In this document: positions 1 through 15,000 of the stretch, one piece after another
Numbering within the stretch: the first letter of the stretch is position 1
Layout: each line of letters opens with the position of its first letter
DNA from: CALCNS01 sp964425745
Lineage (GTDB): Bacteria; Bacillota; JAAYKD01
Direction of reading: 5' to 3'
Assembly (NCBI GenBank): GCA_964425745.1
Contig: CAYRNW010000002.1
Span: 156,655-220,654, forward strand
Length of the DNA: 64,000 bases
Translations under genes and position numbers: made by a program
The notes under the pieces: generated by a model
What the model was told of the DNA's origin: nothing
Seen by the model: the letters and a program-made list of their open reading frames with translations, nothing else
Database searches by the model: none

Positions 1-3000
1 TCCTACACATTATACAATGAGCAAACTGGTGTTACTTATGATGAATCCAAAACACTTCATTTTTCTGCAGTTACTTTTGATGGATCAAATCAAATAGACT
101 CCTATAGTGGCCCGGTGACTATGACCTATTTGATTGGAGCCTATGTACTAACCGATACCCCTCCTTCTACAGCAATCGTTCTTGATGAAAATCCGTATTG
201 GTATATAGATACCCGTTCGACCGGAGCCGGTAATTATGGAATTAGCTTTGGCTTGATTCGCGAATCAAGCTGGGGTACTTCTTCATGGTCAATTTATGAT
301 TTTGCCGGTAATTTGATCAAACGCGGACAAGGGGAAGAATATGAAGGAACCCAGGTTCACGAAGTTGTCCAGTTTGGTCAGGGCCAGTATTATTTAAATT
401 TGGAATATAGCAATTACCGTATTGGGTCTCCGAGTATTGTGAAGGCTTTAGATAGCATTCCCGTTGTAAGTTTGCCTACAGGAACTTATACCGAGGCACA
501 AACCGTAACGTTATCCTTACCTGCGGACGCACCCGCAGGGAGCCAGATTTATTATAAAGTGGATAATGTGAGCTGGGTAGATGCTTACTCGAACACGGGT
601 TTATACGAGGCAGGTACTCAAATTACGATTCGTAATGATAGTGCCATTTATTGTTATGTGAAGGACGACCAAGATCGCATCGGTCCGGTCAACAAAGTTG
701 TCTACACTTTTTCGGGAACTCTGCCAACTGCGCCCACATCGAATCTTGTTAATTATGGAAATTATCCAGAAGGAACACTTCTTACCCTTAATGCACAAGA
801 AGGGAAAGAGATTTATTATTTCTTCCGAAAAACTGAAGATTATCCCACAACCTATACAATATATGCCCAAGGAACCAAATACACAGGATCAATTCCGTTA
901 ACTTCGCTTTTAGTGAATCCGACTAGTTACTATAAAGATATTTATTTGTATGCGGTTGCCATTGATTCTACAAGTGGATTAGCAAGTGGGTACTTAAGTC
1001 AAACCTATCGCTATGTGGTTCAGGGACCAACAATTACACCAACGCCTGCTACGAGCGGAATCACCTATGTGGATGCTGCTACACAAATCACGGTATCTCA
1101 TACTTTAGAAGGTACTATTTATTATGCCCTAAATAACAATACAGATTATCCGCAATGGTATTATACCTATTCCACCCCCATTCCTCTGACAACCAATACT
1201 CGTATTCGCACAAATATAAAATATGATAGTTCCAATTATTCAACGATTAGTGAAGCCAAATTTGTTGTTACAGCAAGTAAAGAAATGCCTCTGCGAGAAT
1301 ATGTATATGCCTATGCTTTCAAAGGAGAGGAAGGTCGGTACCATATCTCTGCAGCTACACCTGGAACTTATACCATTACGGTTTCCAATGAATATCCCGT
1401 TGAGGTTTGGAATCAAGATAAATCCCAGCTGCTGGCTTCTCGAACCAGTGGTTGGCAAGATTTGGTGGTTGATCTGCCTGCCGGAAACTCCTGGATCATT
1501 GTTGATAACCCTACCGAAATGGCAGAATCACAATACTATGTTTATGTGCAAAGACAAGTGGCTCCGCCAGTGTTTTCGCCGGAGCCGACTGGAGAATGGC
1601 AGACTGCTCCAGAATCAATTACAATTACGTCTCCGGAGAATGCAACAATTCATTATAACGATGGGACTTGGAAAAGTGGGACTTCTCCAATAACGATAAC
1701 CGGATTATCGGAAGGAACACGATATTTTTCGGCTTATTGTGAAATCAATTCGATTAATAGTACCTATGTTTATAAAACGTATTACATTGATGCAACACCA
1801 CCATATTTGGAGGATTTAGAATCCAGCGTCTACAGATTCAAGTATAATATTAGCAATAGTACTTGGAGTTATACATCGATTGGACCAGCAGTGTCTACCC
1901 TTTTTGATACGGTTTATATACAGTCAACCGGTTTCAAAGATGCAACTAGTGGAATAGCCAAATTACATTATTATGCCTCAAAGGACCAAGGAGTGACTTG
2001 GCAATCGATTGGTAGTGCGGCCTTGAATGAATACTCTAACATTCCTAACTTTATGTGGAATACGCACGATTTCGTTGGTGACACAAGGGTAGAAAATGTA
2101 TGGCTCAGGATTATTGTAGAAGATAAAGCAGGGTTAAAGAGTGCTGCCGATCCCAAAGATGTTGTAGATACCTTTGCCTATCCCTTCCATATTGATAATA
2201 TTCCTACGGTAGCACCAACGAATCTCACTGTTACTCCAGGGCAAGGAAATGTATCACTTTCTTGGGACAGCACGTATGATTACTTCTATATATATCGAGC
2301 TGAAACATTAGAAGCATTAGCTTTGCAAACGGAACCGATTGGATATACAAATAATAAGACCTATTTAGATTATTTAGTGACTCCCTCGGACACTTCTAAA
2401 ACCTTCTACTACGCTGTTTCTGCGGGTGATCGGGACCGTAATTACAAAGAGAGTGCTAAAACAAGTTCTACAGGGGTTTCTCCCTTAGCAGACACAACGA
2501 ATCCTACGGCAGCATTTGGTGGGGAATATGTGGGGCCACAGAGCTCTTTCTATTGGGATGTTTCCGATAATGTGGCTTTAGGAAGCGTCAAAGTTACGAT
2601 AACAGGAGCGAGTTCGTCAAAGATTTATACTGTTACTGAATTTAACTCAATTAGAAATCATACGCAGTATTTTTATCCTAGCACCTTAGCAGATTTCGGA
2701 TTTACTGAAGGCGAATATGCAATCACTTTAGAAATCACAGACGCAACCGGCAATACATATACGCAATCAGATAGTTTCATTTATGATATTACTCCTCCAT
2801 TAATCCCCGTAACTATAACCGCTTCATCACTCTCTGGGCGTATCCGTCTGGGATGGACGCCTTCCGCTTCAATAGATGTTCGCTACTATACCATCTATCG
2901 AAGCGAAACTGAAACAGGAGAGTATGATTACCGAACCTATACCTATGATTACCAGACAACGTACGACGATTCCTTAGCAAGCGATGTGGGCCAAACCTAT

Positions 3001-6000
3001 TATTACAAAATTAAGGTTCAAGATAAAGCAGGAAATGAAAGTGATTTTACAAGCACAGTCAGTGCAGTTGTAGGAGAGTTTAACCCTTCTTTGCGTATCG
3101 CTGTACAACCGGTGCCTGGTCAATCATTGACCTTGTATTACAAAGATTTCCCGCCTGAGTATTATGACAGTAGTCTCAATGGTTATGTTTACGAAAATAT
3201 CGAGTTCTATTTAGATCAGGAAACTAGTCCGTTCCGGACAGTGTCTAACTATAGTTATGGCATGGACCAGGAGAGAAGTATTAGTTACACTGTACCCATT
3301 ACCATGACAGGAAGTCATACGATTCGTGCAATTTCTCGAGGTGCTTCCTCAGACCTTGACCGCACAGCGATGATTCGTTTTACGGTGACGGAATATGCAC
3401 CAACATTGACCTTGGGTGTTGGAAGCGCTACTCCGGGTAGTGTGGTCTCTTATACGCTGTCAGATTTTGCACCAGTACAATATGTATATCTCTATTTAAA
3501 CCCCGATGATAGCGGAACTAGTTCCGGAAATTATTTGACGTATCTTTATTATTATGATGAGGAATCCTATACTGCGAATGTGACCATCCCCACAACGGTA
3601 ACACCGGGAATTTATACCTTGCGCGCAGTACAAGCCAATAGTAATCTCACAGCGTTCGCTACACTTGAAGTTACTTCCCCGCAAGCTACTGTTACGTTAT
3701 CGGAGTCGTATCCACCGATTTTAGGTAAAACGATTTCTATCGGCGGAGAGGGCTACAAACCATATGAAAATGTTGATATTTATGTGAATGACCAACCTAA
3801 ACTCACACAACAGGTCGGGTATTCAGGTTATTTGAGTCGTTCAATGACTCTACCAGATACACTGGCAGGGAACAGTTTGACTATTGTAACCGTTGGACAA
3901 GAAAGCCAGCGAATGGCAGTGTTATCAACAGCGATACAGCAAAACAAACCCGTATTGACGTTGCCCGAAAGTGCTATTTTGGGGAGTGCTTTTACCGTTA
4001 GTGCAACTGGTTATGGAGCCTATGAACGGATTCGTCTTTATATGGATGGCTCGGAAATCTCATCGAATTATGCTACCGCGAGTGGAACAACCTCCTTTAC
4101 TTACACCCTACCTTTGTCTACATCTACAGGTAGACATTCCATAGAACTCTTGGATGCAGCAGGGAATCGCGTTGGAGGAAGTTTAGTCGTAACGCGAGCG
4201 AATCTCACGTTGACCCCGTCTGGAAATCCGGTATTGGGTTCTGAGTTATCGCTCATTGCTTCGGATTTCAAAGCCAGTGAGACGGTTACCTTCACAATGA
4301 ATGGGGTAACGTTAGGAAATAAAACTGCAGATGCTTCAGGAATTGCTATTTATACGATTGCCAGCTTAGCCGTAAGTTCCAATACTTATGTCTTTACAGC
4401 TAGTGGTAGCTCCGGTACGGCAGTATCCGCTTGGAGCGCTTATACATCAGATCGGTTAACCGTGAGTTATGAAGGTGTCTTAGAACCGGGTAAAGCGTTA
4501 TCCGTTGGAGTAAGTGGTTTAGCTGCTGGTGCTACTTTGAAAGCATTCATGAATCAACAACCCAGTGTGTTTGATCCGGCCATTGTTGCCGACAGCTCAG
4601 GAAATGCAACATTTGATTTAATTCTTCCTGCAGGATATGTTGGCGAAAGTGCTCAATTGCTGGTCTGTGGAGAGGGTTCAGGCAATACCTATCCATGGCA
4701 AACAACGGACCTTCCGGTTTCATCTGTAACAGCAAGTACGACCTATAGCCCGGCAACACCCTCCGCAGGAGCTACCCTCACATTCTCGGCTTCTGGTTTT
4801 AGCTCGAGTGATACAATTAATCTTTGGTTTGAAGGAAAGCAAGTTGCCACGGCGACTGCTACAGCAACAGGAACGGCAAGCTTAGCTTGGAGTATTCCCT
4901 TGGCTACAAAAGCGGGACAATACACCTTTACCCTAAGTGGTGTCAATGGACATCAGTATGTGAAGAGCAATGTAACGATTGCTGCTTATCAACCCAATAT
5001 TTCTGCACCTACCTCTGCTACGGCTGGTGAACAAATCACGGTTTCTGCCACTGGATTAGCAGACGGCGAACTGATGTTTGTTTCACTGAACGGAACCCAG
5101 GTTTCCAATAGCCCGGCTACGGCTACTTCGAGTTCAGCGGCAGCATCGTTTATCATTCCGGCTCATATGGCTGCCGGAACCTATGGTTTGGTTATTACTT
5201 TCAATCAAAGCACTGCTGTCGTAGAAAGAACCATCACCATTCAAGGGTTCACGCCTGCGTTGACAACAGCTCAAGATGAATCCAAAACCAAAGCCAATCT
5301 TACTTTAGCGGGCTTCGCAGTGGGTGAAGGAGTCAAAGTTTACTTTGATAATCGTGAAATAACCTCTGCTGTTACAACGGTAGAAGGCAATCCTAACTTC
5401 GTAATTGGATCTACCGGTATCTTGAATTTAGTGTATAGTTTCCCGGTTAGTGTGACTTCCGGGACCCACAGCTTTGCCGTTATCGGTAAGGTTAGCCACC
5501 GCATGGCCTATGACACCTTAGACATTGAAGTCAGTGGTCAACGAGTAACCATGTTAAATACAGATGATCGTGCAGAAGGCAAACCTGGTATTTCAATGAC
5601 GCTATCTGCCGATGGGTTTACTCCCGGTGTGACGGTGCAAGTAAAATTCGGAGATATGGATATTACACCGACTCAAAAAATCACCGACAGCAATGGGTAT
5701 TACACTGCTTCATTGAATATACCCTTAGGAGCCAATGACGGCCTACACACCGTGCAGGTCTTAGCTCCTTTTGTACAAGAGCTGGCACAAACCACGGTCA
5801 GAGTCGACACCATTGCACCCACTGTTCCGGTAGGGAGTGCAATTCAAGCAAAACGTCAAATCACCTTCCAATGGGAAAAAGTAGCAGATGCCGATATTGA
5901 TAAGTATCAGGTGTTCCGCAAACTCAGTAGTGAACTTAGTTCGGCGTATGTCATGACCAATGAGGTCAGCAGTACGGTATCCTCCGTGGTTCATCAACTG

Positions 6001-9000
6001 GCAGCTCAAACGTACCCGCTTGTGATTGGTGAGACTTATAACTATATGGTCAAATCGGTTGACCGATTAGGCAATGTCAGTATAGGTTCTACCCCAGTTA
6101 CGGCTACATTATTGCCCGATACTGCGAACCCCGTAGTTGAGTACATGGGTGGACCATACGGTGGGTATTATAATGGGAACTATACGTTGCGTGGTCAGGC
6201 CGAATTCACTCCAACCATTAGTGATGATCGTCAAGCCACTTCGGTCACCATGGCCTATAGTAAAGACGGCAGCACGTTTACCTCTTTGCCAGCAACAGCT
6301 TTGACGTACCAAGGCACTTCTTGGAGTGGAACCTATTTATTCAGAGCTACAGTTATGTTAGATACGGTTGCAATTAGCCAACAAGCAGAGCTGGGGGATG
6401 GCCTTTATACGATACGATTGACCGCACTCGATGCAGCCGGTAAGAGTAGTGTTCGGACCCAACAATACTATATCGATAATACACCACCAGCGGCGGCAAC
6501 GGCGTTTACCGCGGCCGATGGAGCAAAAAATGCGAATTTACAATGGAGCTATGCCAACTCTGCCGATGTAGATTACTTCCTACTTTCCTACGGTACCGAT
6601 CCGGCGAACTTGAATTCTACAAATTATATTAATAATGATCAGCGTTCGTATCAAGTTAATAACCTAACTGCCGGAACACAATATACGTTCAAGTTACAGG
6701 CACGAGACTATGCCGGAAATTTATCAAGCGCATTGAGCGCAACAGCCACACCTTTTACGGATACCATTGCTCCGGTTATTGATGCTACTACCATTAATCC
6801 AGCTGCCAAGACGCGTTTTGGAGCTTCGGCAAGTTTCAATATGAAGGCTACCGACAATGTGGGCGTTACAGCAATGAATGTATATGTTGCTCCCAAAGCA
6901 ACTGGCACTTTTACGCAGATTGATTCGAATGCATATTCGTTCTACAACTACGGTGAAACAAAATACATTTATCTAAACAACATCACTCTAAATGGGGAGT
7001 ACATTGTTCGATTTGTTGCCTTAGATGCAGCAGGGTTAGAATCGGCACCTTTGGATGTCGAGTATCTCTTCGATGTGACACCCCCAGTGGTTGCTACCCC
7101 AACAGCGACTTCGGTTTCGGGCGGCATTTTGATAAGCTGGAATAAATCGACAGAAGCAGATTTGTATTACTACCGATTGTATCGAAAGGCCCCCGGTGCA
7201 AGTAATTACAGTTACTTCCGCTACATTTCTCCGGTGAGCAACGTACTGCCAGATGGAAAAATTGGATACATGGATTACCAGGTCACCGCTGGAGAAACCT
7301 ATTTCTATAAAGTTGATGCCATGGATGATTTGGGCAATGCTTCTAACTTAGATGCAGCAGTTGCTGTTTCTGCTCAACCAGGGGAGTTTACCTTAACCTT
7401 GATCTTATCGCCAACAGAAGGGATTACTCCCGGTAAAGAACTCACCATTCAAGCCACAGGCTTGCGGCCGTATGAATCCGCATCTCTTTCCATTGATACC
7501 AAACCTTTTGCCACGGTATATGCCAATGACAAGGGGGAATTCAGCTATGGTTGGAGTTACATCATCAATACTGAATCCGGTGATCATACGCTAGCTATGA
7601 CGACCTCTTCCAGTAATCAGACCAAAAGTATAACCTTTGTCTCCAATGCTACCAAGCTTCCGGCTCCGGGGAACTTAAACGCTGCCCCTAATGTAATGAG
7701 TGTAACCCTAACCTGGGATGCAGTAGAAGGGGCATACAATTATGCTGTTTATAGGAAAGCCGCTTCCGAAAACGAGTTCAGCCTACTCACCGATAAAGCG
7801 TATTATCGAACCTATACCGATACTTCTGTCAGCAAAGATGTAGTTTATACTTATGAAGTAGCCGCAATCGACCGCTATGGACTGATTGGAAATCGAAGTA
7901 TTTCAGCAATTGCACAACCATTGCCAGATAATAATCCGCCTACGATTGGAGTATTGGCTTCTAGTCGTAACGGTGAAAAGCTGACCCTCGTTGCAACAGT
8001 GAGCGATGATATACGTTTACAAAAAATCGATTTCAAATACAAAGTCAAAGGATCAGCAGATTCTACTTATATGGTTATAACTTCTGTTGCAATAACGGGA
8101 GACAAAAAATCCGCTTCAACAAGCTATGAATTTAGTACGGAAGAATGGTTACAAGGGGAGTACACCATACAAGCCGTTGTTTGGGATACTGCGGGGAACC
8201 AATCAGAGCCCAAAACGATTGAAGTCAAAGTCATCACCGATAAACCTAAAGCACCAACCGGTTTAACCGCAACAGCTGCGCAAATGCGAGTCAACCTAGT
8301 TTGGCAAGCTCCAATATATGAAGTCGGTGAAACCTTAATCGAGATAGCTCGGTACAACATCTATAGAAAAATTGGAACAGCTGGCGAATATCAGTTGCTT
8401 TCAACCACAACCCAATTAACCTACTCCGACCTCAAGGTTGAATTGGCAAAAGAGTATTATTATCAAATTAAATCTGTCAGTGTCTTTGGTGTTGAGAGCT
8501 TAGCAGTTCAGACAACGACTTTAGTAACTCCTATTGCAGATACCACCCTGCCTGTGATTACAGGCTTCAACCCGGTAGCAAATACCCGATTGGGTCGGGA
8601 GATTACGGTTAGTGTGATTGCAACTGACAATGTAAAAGTGGTATCAACCGAGTTCTTTGTTGTTACGACTTCAGGGGATGTCAGTATTGGCAAGAGCGAT
8701 TCGGGAAGCATTACCTTCCACACTAAGCAATATATTACCGAAGGTGATTTAACCTTAAAAGCCATTGTTAAAGATGCTGCCGGTAATTCAGCTACTCAAA
8801 ATGTTATTTATAAAGCCGACAATGTGGCTCCGGTAGCACCAATCTTAACAGCGGCACCGGGTGAATTATCGGTGCAACTGAGTTGGACTATGACCGTTAT
8901 GCCAACAGATTTCTCTCATTATCACGTTTATTTGTTAGCCGATGGAGTCAGTCCCGCAGATCATACCGATCCACCGGTTGCGAAAGTAACGGTTCAGTTA

Positions 9001-12000
9001 TACAAGCATAATGTCACCGCTGAAAGCCGGTTCTTTGTAACGGCTGTAGATACTTTGGGGAACGAAAGTGTTCCTTCCAATGTGGCTGTAGCAGCTCCTG
9101 GTCTAGATGCCACCCCTCCGGTGATTAGCTCCTTAACCCCCGGAAACAGAACCACGGTTCGTTCCGACATCACCCTACTTGCAGCCGCAACCGATAACGT
9201 GGGAATCGATACCTATACTTTTGAAGCGATTGCCATGGAAGAAGACCCTGAAACCGGTAGCTTAGCGATTCAAAGCGAAGCCAGTTGGATTGAAGTGGGT
9301 CTGATTCCTGCTGCCTCCGGATCATCAACCGGTTCAACCCCTTGGAATACTCGAGATGTTAGAGTAACTCCGACCGGTCCCGTAGCGAAGTATCCCGACG
9401 GTTTCTATACCTTGCGAGTTACAGCCAAAGATAAAGTTGGTAACCTTGCCAGTAAATCTGAAGTCGTCAAGGTCGCGAATAATCCACCTTTGCCACCGGA
9501 AGGCTTACGAGCCGATGCTGGGGAATGGCGTTTAATGATTAGCTGGAAACCCTTTACCGGAACCGATGTAGCCGGATATGTTGTTGAACGAGCTGTCAAA
9601 AATGCCGGCGATGCCGATTATGGTGTGTTCAGTGAAGTCTCACGCACGACTTCAAATATTTATATCAATACCTTGCTGAATCCTTTACATCAATACAGTT
9701 ACCGTGTGGCTATGATCAATGATCTTGGCAACATCGGACCTTGGGCTACAGTTTCGGATCAACGACCAATGGAGCAGACTTCAAAACCTAATATTATGAA
9801 AATGATACCAACAGATAGTCAACGATTTAATGCTACTCTCCAACTCGGATTGCAAATGCAAGACGAGGTTGCCGTCGACCATGTTGATCTCTACTATTAC
9901 TACATTGGGGAAAGCTCTTTCGGAGATTTACCTGCACCCGATGTCAATTACACCAAGTTCCATACGATTTCCGGAGATGATATTCAGTATACCCGAATTG
10001 AAACTTCTGAAACCGATGTCTTTGGAACCCAAGCGTATGTGGCTTCTTATAATTGGGATACCAGTTTATTAGCACAAGGCCTCTATGCAGTGAAAGCCGT
10101 TGCTGTTAACAAGGGAAATCAAAGTTCCACGTATGTGAAGAAATATTTCAAAGACACAACTCCTCCAGACGCTCCAACCGATGTGGTGATTAGTGATCCT
10201 GCTACCGGAAAAACCTTGAACTTGGTGTGGAGTTCCGGAGCAGATGTCAAATTCTATGAAGTCTGGAGAAGCACCGATTCCGATGAGGTCTTTACTCACA
10301 ATACAACAGGAACCTCGGGAACGTATACCCGGATATCCCAGCCTCGCAGTGCGGTATATTCCGATACCGGTTTAACCGATAACACGCTGTATTATTACCA
10401 CGTTGTTACTGTGGATACTGCTGGAAACGTTTCGACTCCTTCCATACGCAACCAGGGAACACCAACTGCCAAGAGCGATTTGGGAATTCACGCGATTTAT
10501 ACAGAACCCGCCGTCGTCATTGCTGGACGTAACAATGTCTTAAAGGCGTCCCTAAGAAATGATGGCAATGCCAGAGCAACCGGCGAAGTGGAGTTCTATT
10601 ATCACAATGGCATGGCCTATGTATCCGTTGGAAAAGTAGCTGTGAACTTAGCAGCCAATCTCGGTGGCGAAGCGACCCTTACCTGGGCTGCTCCCTCGGA
10701 TTTAGGTGCAAATTTATCTTTGCAGGCAACAATTATCACCGATGCTACGACAGTCGATACCGGAGGCGAAAACAACGTCTTCCAGCGAGATACGATTCTG
10801 ACGAACCAGCCACCCATTGCCAGTATTATTCTACCGGCAGGCAATCAATTTGATTCAGGAATCTTGTATACCTTCACTGCGACCAATGCAGACAGTACTG
10901 CTTCTAAAGACCCTGACGGAAGAATCATTCAATATAGTTGGGACTTTGGCAATGGTAAAAAAGCGGAGGGCGCATCTGCAACCACTCAATATGTGTTACC
11001 CGGACTGTATACGGTAACCTTGACTGTAAAAGATAATAACAACGCAGTAACTACCACAACTACTCCGTTTACGGTTGGTGACACTCGCCCAGACCTTTAT
11101 GTGGAGTCGATTCGCTGGACTCCGGAAGAAACCAAAGAAGGTGACGTCGTCGTTATTACGGCGGTGGTGGGCAACAAGGGATTAGGCGATGCACGCTTAG
11201 GCTTCTTAACCGGTTTCTATATTGATAATCAGTACATGGGCTATACCAAAATTGACGTGGATTCGAATAACGTCAGCTTAGCTCAAGGTAAAACCACAGA
11301 AGTTAGTTTCAATTACGTAGCAACTGCAGGCGTGCACGTAGTGAAGGTTGTCGCCAATGATATCTTAGATACCTTAAAAGAAACCGATAAAGGCAATAAT
11401 AATCGTAGCGCAGTATTAAGCAACTTACAGATTTCCTTTGCCGATGTCGGTGTAGAAAGTGTAAGTTGGGTGCCTGAAGGTAATGTCTTCGATACGCAAC
11501 AACCCTTTGCTTACCGTGCAGTTATTAAGAACTATGGAGACAAAGCTGCCGATAACTTTGGTGTTTCGATTTATATCGATGACGAATATCGCGGTCGTCA
11601 AGTGATCCCCACTTTAGCCATTGGAGCAAGCCAAACCTTAAATTACTATGTGGTACCAAAAGCCGGTGTGCATAAAGTAGAAATCAAAGTTGACGATTTG
11701 AATCCAGTCCTAATCGAAGAAAATACAACCAATAATAATATGAGCATTATCACGGAAGCCTTCCGAGTGGTCTATCCTGAAATTGTAGTAGGAGATATTA
11801 CCTGGAAACCAACGGAGACAACTCTAACTGAAGGAACTTCTATTACCTTTGATGCGAAGTTGATCAATAACAGTACCATCAATATTACCGATACCTTCCA
11901 GGTTCATGCTGCCATGGACGGACGCGTCTTTAAAACCATAACCGTTGACGGAATTAAAGCCGGTGAAGTGAAAACGGTCTCTGCCAAGTGGGCAGCAATC

Positions 12001-15000
12001 GGTGGTGAGCATACCTATAAAATTATTGTAGATGCAAAGAAAGAAGTTATTGATCCCGATAAGACGGTTGAAAAGAGTATTACCTTACCAACCTTGTCGA
12101 TTCTTTACCCGAATCTTCATATTAGCAACGTAACCTACTCCCCATTGAATGTGGAATACGGTAAAGCGGTTAGTTTCTTGGTCAGTGTCAATAATCAGAG
12201 TGTTGCTACCGCTTTCAAACGTTTCAGCGTGGGCTTATTCGTTGACGGCAAATCGGTTGCGGCAGCTGAGATCGACGGAATTCGTGGATACAGCACTGTG
12301 CCGGTCGTCATAACCTGGACCCCCAATAAAGCAGGGCCGATGACCTTCCAGATTTTGGTTGACAGTATGAATGTGTTGAACCTCGAGAAACCCAGCGAAG
12401 GAATCCGTCGTGTTTGGACGACCAGTATCGATGTTAAACAAGCCTTAACGATGAAGGCCTCCCCCAACAAGCAAGAAGAAGACGACGATTTCTTAGCCGT
12501 TCTCTACACAACGGCAGATGGGTTCGTTCCCTTAAAGGCACAATTATTCCATGAGAGCATTTCTGCCCTTCCGTTGACTCCGGATCAGGATGCTCAGGTT
12601 ACCTATACCTTAAAACAAGGCGAAACCCTAAAACTATCGGGTAGCTTAGCGTATAACGCCATTGAGCGAGCGTTTATGTATCAGATGCCGATCTCCGGAG
12701 ATTTGACTACAGGTACCTACACTCTCGAGATGATTGGTTCTGCCGGAGTGGATTCCATTAGTAATCTATGTAACATTCGAATTGTGCAAAGTGGTGTAGT
12801 CACCGTTGAAACCAACAAAACAGAGTATAAGCTTGGTGAAATCGTTCGAGTCAGCGGTCGATTCATGATGGGCGGACAACCTGCGGCTAATGAACGTGTC
12901 GTGCTTGACTTCCAATTGCTACCGAGATTACCGGAGCCCTTGCTTGGACGCGATGCCAAAGGCAATGAAATCTTCCTCGTTTGGAGTGCCGAAGAAATCA
13001 TCTTCGTTACGACCGATGCCGAAGGGTATTACTCTTACAACTTCGTGCCCTTTACCGGTGAAGCTGGCGATTGGCAAATTCTCGCTTTTGGATATCAGAA
13101 GTTCCTCGGAACCGGCTCGCAAGCCAATATCAAGGTTTGGGGCATGGCATCCTCACCTGCCAGCTTAACATTGGTTGCCAGCAAGAATACACAATTCTCG
13201 AAAGAAATTCTCTTCCGACATGCGTCGCCTAAGAATCCCGATGGAGATCCTTTGACGGGTGTTACTGCAATGTTAATTCCCACATCTGCGAATGTTGGTG
13301 TTTCCGCTACTCTTGATACGTCGAATATGATGAGAGTGCTCAGTCCGGGAGCTGAAACCGGTGTGATTCTGAATGTCAGTGCCGGTTTGGATTGTGATGA
13401 AGTTGCAACCTATGACATTGTCTTTAGTTCAGATCAAGGAGCTACTTGCAAGACCAAGGTGACCTTGAACTTGCGACCGGCTACCCCAATTCCGGTTACA
13501 GATTTAAAAACTGTTACTGTAGGTGTGAACCCTGAAGGAAATGTCAGCCGTGTTGTAACAGTAACGAACAAAGGAAAGGGATATTTAGACGGTCTCAAAG
13601 TGACTCTACCGGAAAATATTCCATGGGTCAGTGTTAACAGCATAGCCCGAACCCGGTTAGCCCCGAATGAGAGTACCACGTTTGTGATTAACTTTGCTCC
13701 TGCAGCCGGAGTGGCTCTTGGTCAATACCAAGACAAAATCGTGGTCAGTGACAGCACCGGGAAGTTCTTTGCCAATGTGGGGATCAATGCAGAAGTTAGC
13801 TCTGCTAAGACCGGAGGAATCTCGTTCCGCGTGGTCGATGATGTAGGCAGTAAAGTTGCTAATGCAGAAATCACAATTGTATCAAAAGAGCCCTATACCA
13901 GTGTCACCGGTGGTGTGGAGAGCCAATACTATCCCTTCTTCAATGCCAGAACCGATGCCAATGGAATTGCACAATTTTATGAAAAGCCGTTAGGTGACTA
14001 TGATTTGGTGGTCATGGCACAAGGTAGACGAAAATTCGTCTCTGAGTGCAGCGTGATGCCTTCCGCTGGCGCGCCCTTTATGGATATCACCATGCAGAAT
14101 GAACCGATTTCCATTGAATGGACTGTTATTCCTACGACGATTGTCGACGAATACGAAATCAAATTGGAATTGACCTTTGGGGCTCAAATCCCGGCCCCGG
14201 CCTTTGGTTTCAACCCGCCTTGGGTGAACGTGCCTAAGAATGTCACCGAACCGATCGTAATCGAAGCCAATGTTGTAAATACCGGTCTGATTGCCATTAC
14301 CGATGTTGTTGCCTCCGTGGTTCGAGGAGATAAAGGAGCTACTGGTATCAGTATTATTGGTGGAGGATATCTCGGCGAGATTCCGGCGCATAGTAGTGCT
14401 CGGATCCGTTTGCAGGTGCAACCTGGTGTTTATAACTTGCCATTTACGAAAGATTCCAGTGGGAATCCTCTTAACTTCATCAAACTAGAAGGTACGTACG
14501 TCTCCTTCGATCCGGATACCGGCTTACCGGTAGATCCAGCAATGATGATCAGCGGACGTTTACCGATGTATAACCCCAGTGAAACCAGTGTAAAACTCGA
14601 TGTCCGTATGCCGGACGCTCCCGGAAAAGTGGTCCAGGAAGAACTGAAATTACCGGAAGGTCAAATTGAAGAATTACGTTACATTGCCAATAGTGGCGCC
14701 AACCGAGAAGAGCTCTTGAAAGAGGGCGGTGGAACCGCATATGAAATCGTTCAACTAAGCTTAAGCCAAAAAGCAACATTGGAACGCCAAGCCTTTGATG
14801 CAACACTGAAAATTACCAATGGGTATCCAGAGTATGCTTTACAGAACTTGCGTGTCGATGTGACGGTGACTGACGAAGACGGAGTAGATGTTACCAACAA
14901 GAACTTCGTCATTGCAACCGGCTTACAAGGGATTTCCGATGTAGATGGTAACGGCAGTTTAGCAGCCGGAACCGCCATGACTGCTACCTGGCAAATCATT

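Noticed and set aside
13990..14421. A 143-residue reverse-strand frame inside the first giant gene
   Set aside because: No start signal and low-complexity composition; the forward frame carries recognisable domains.
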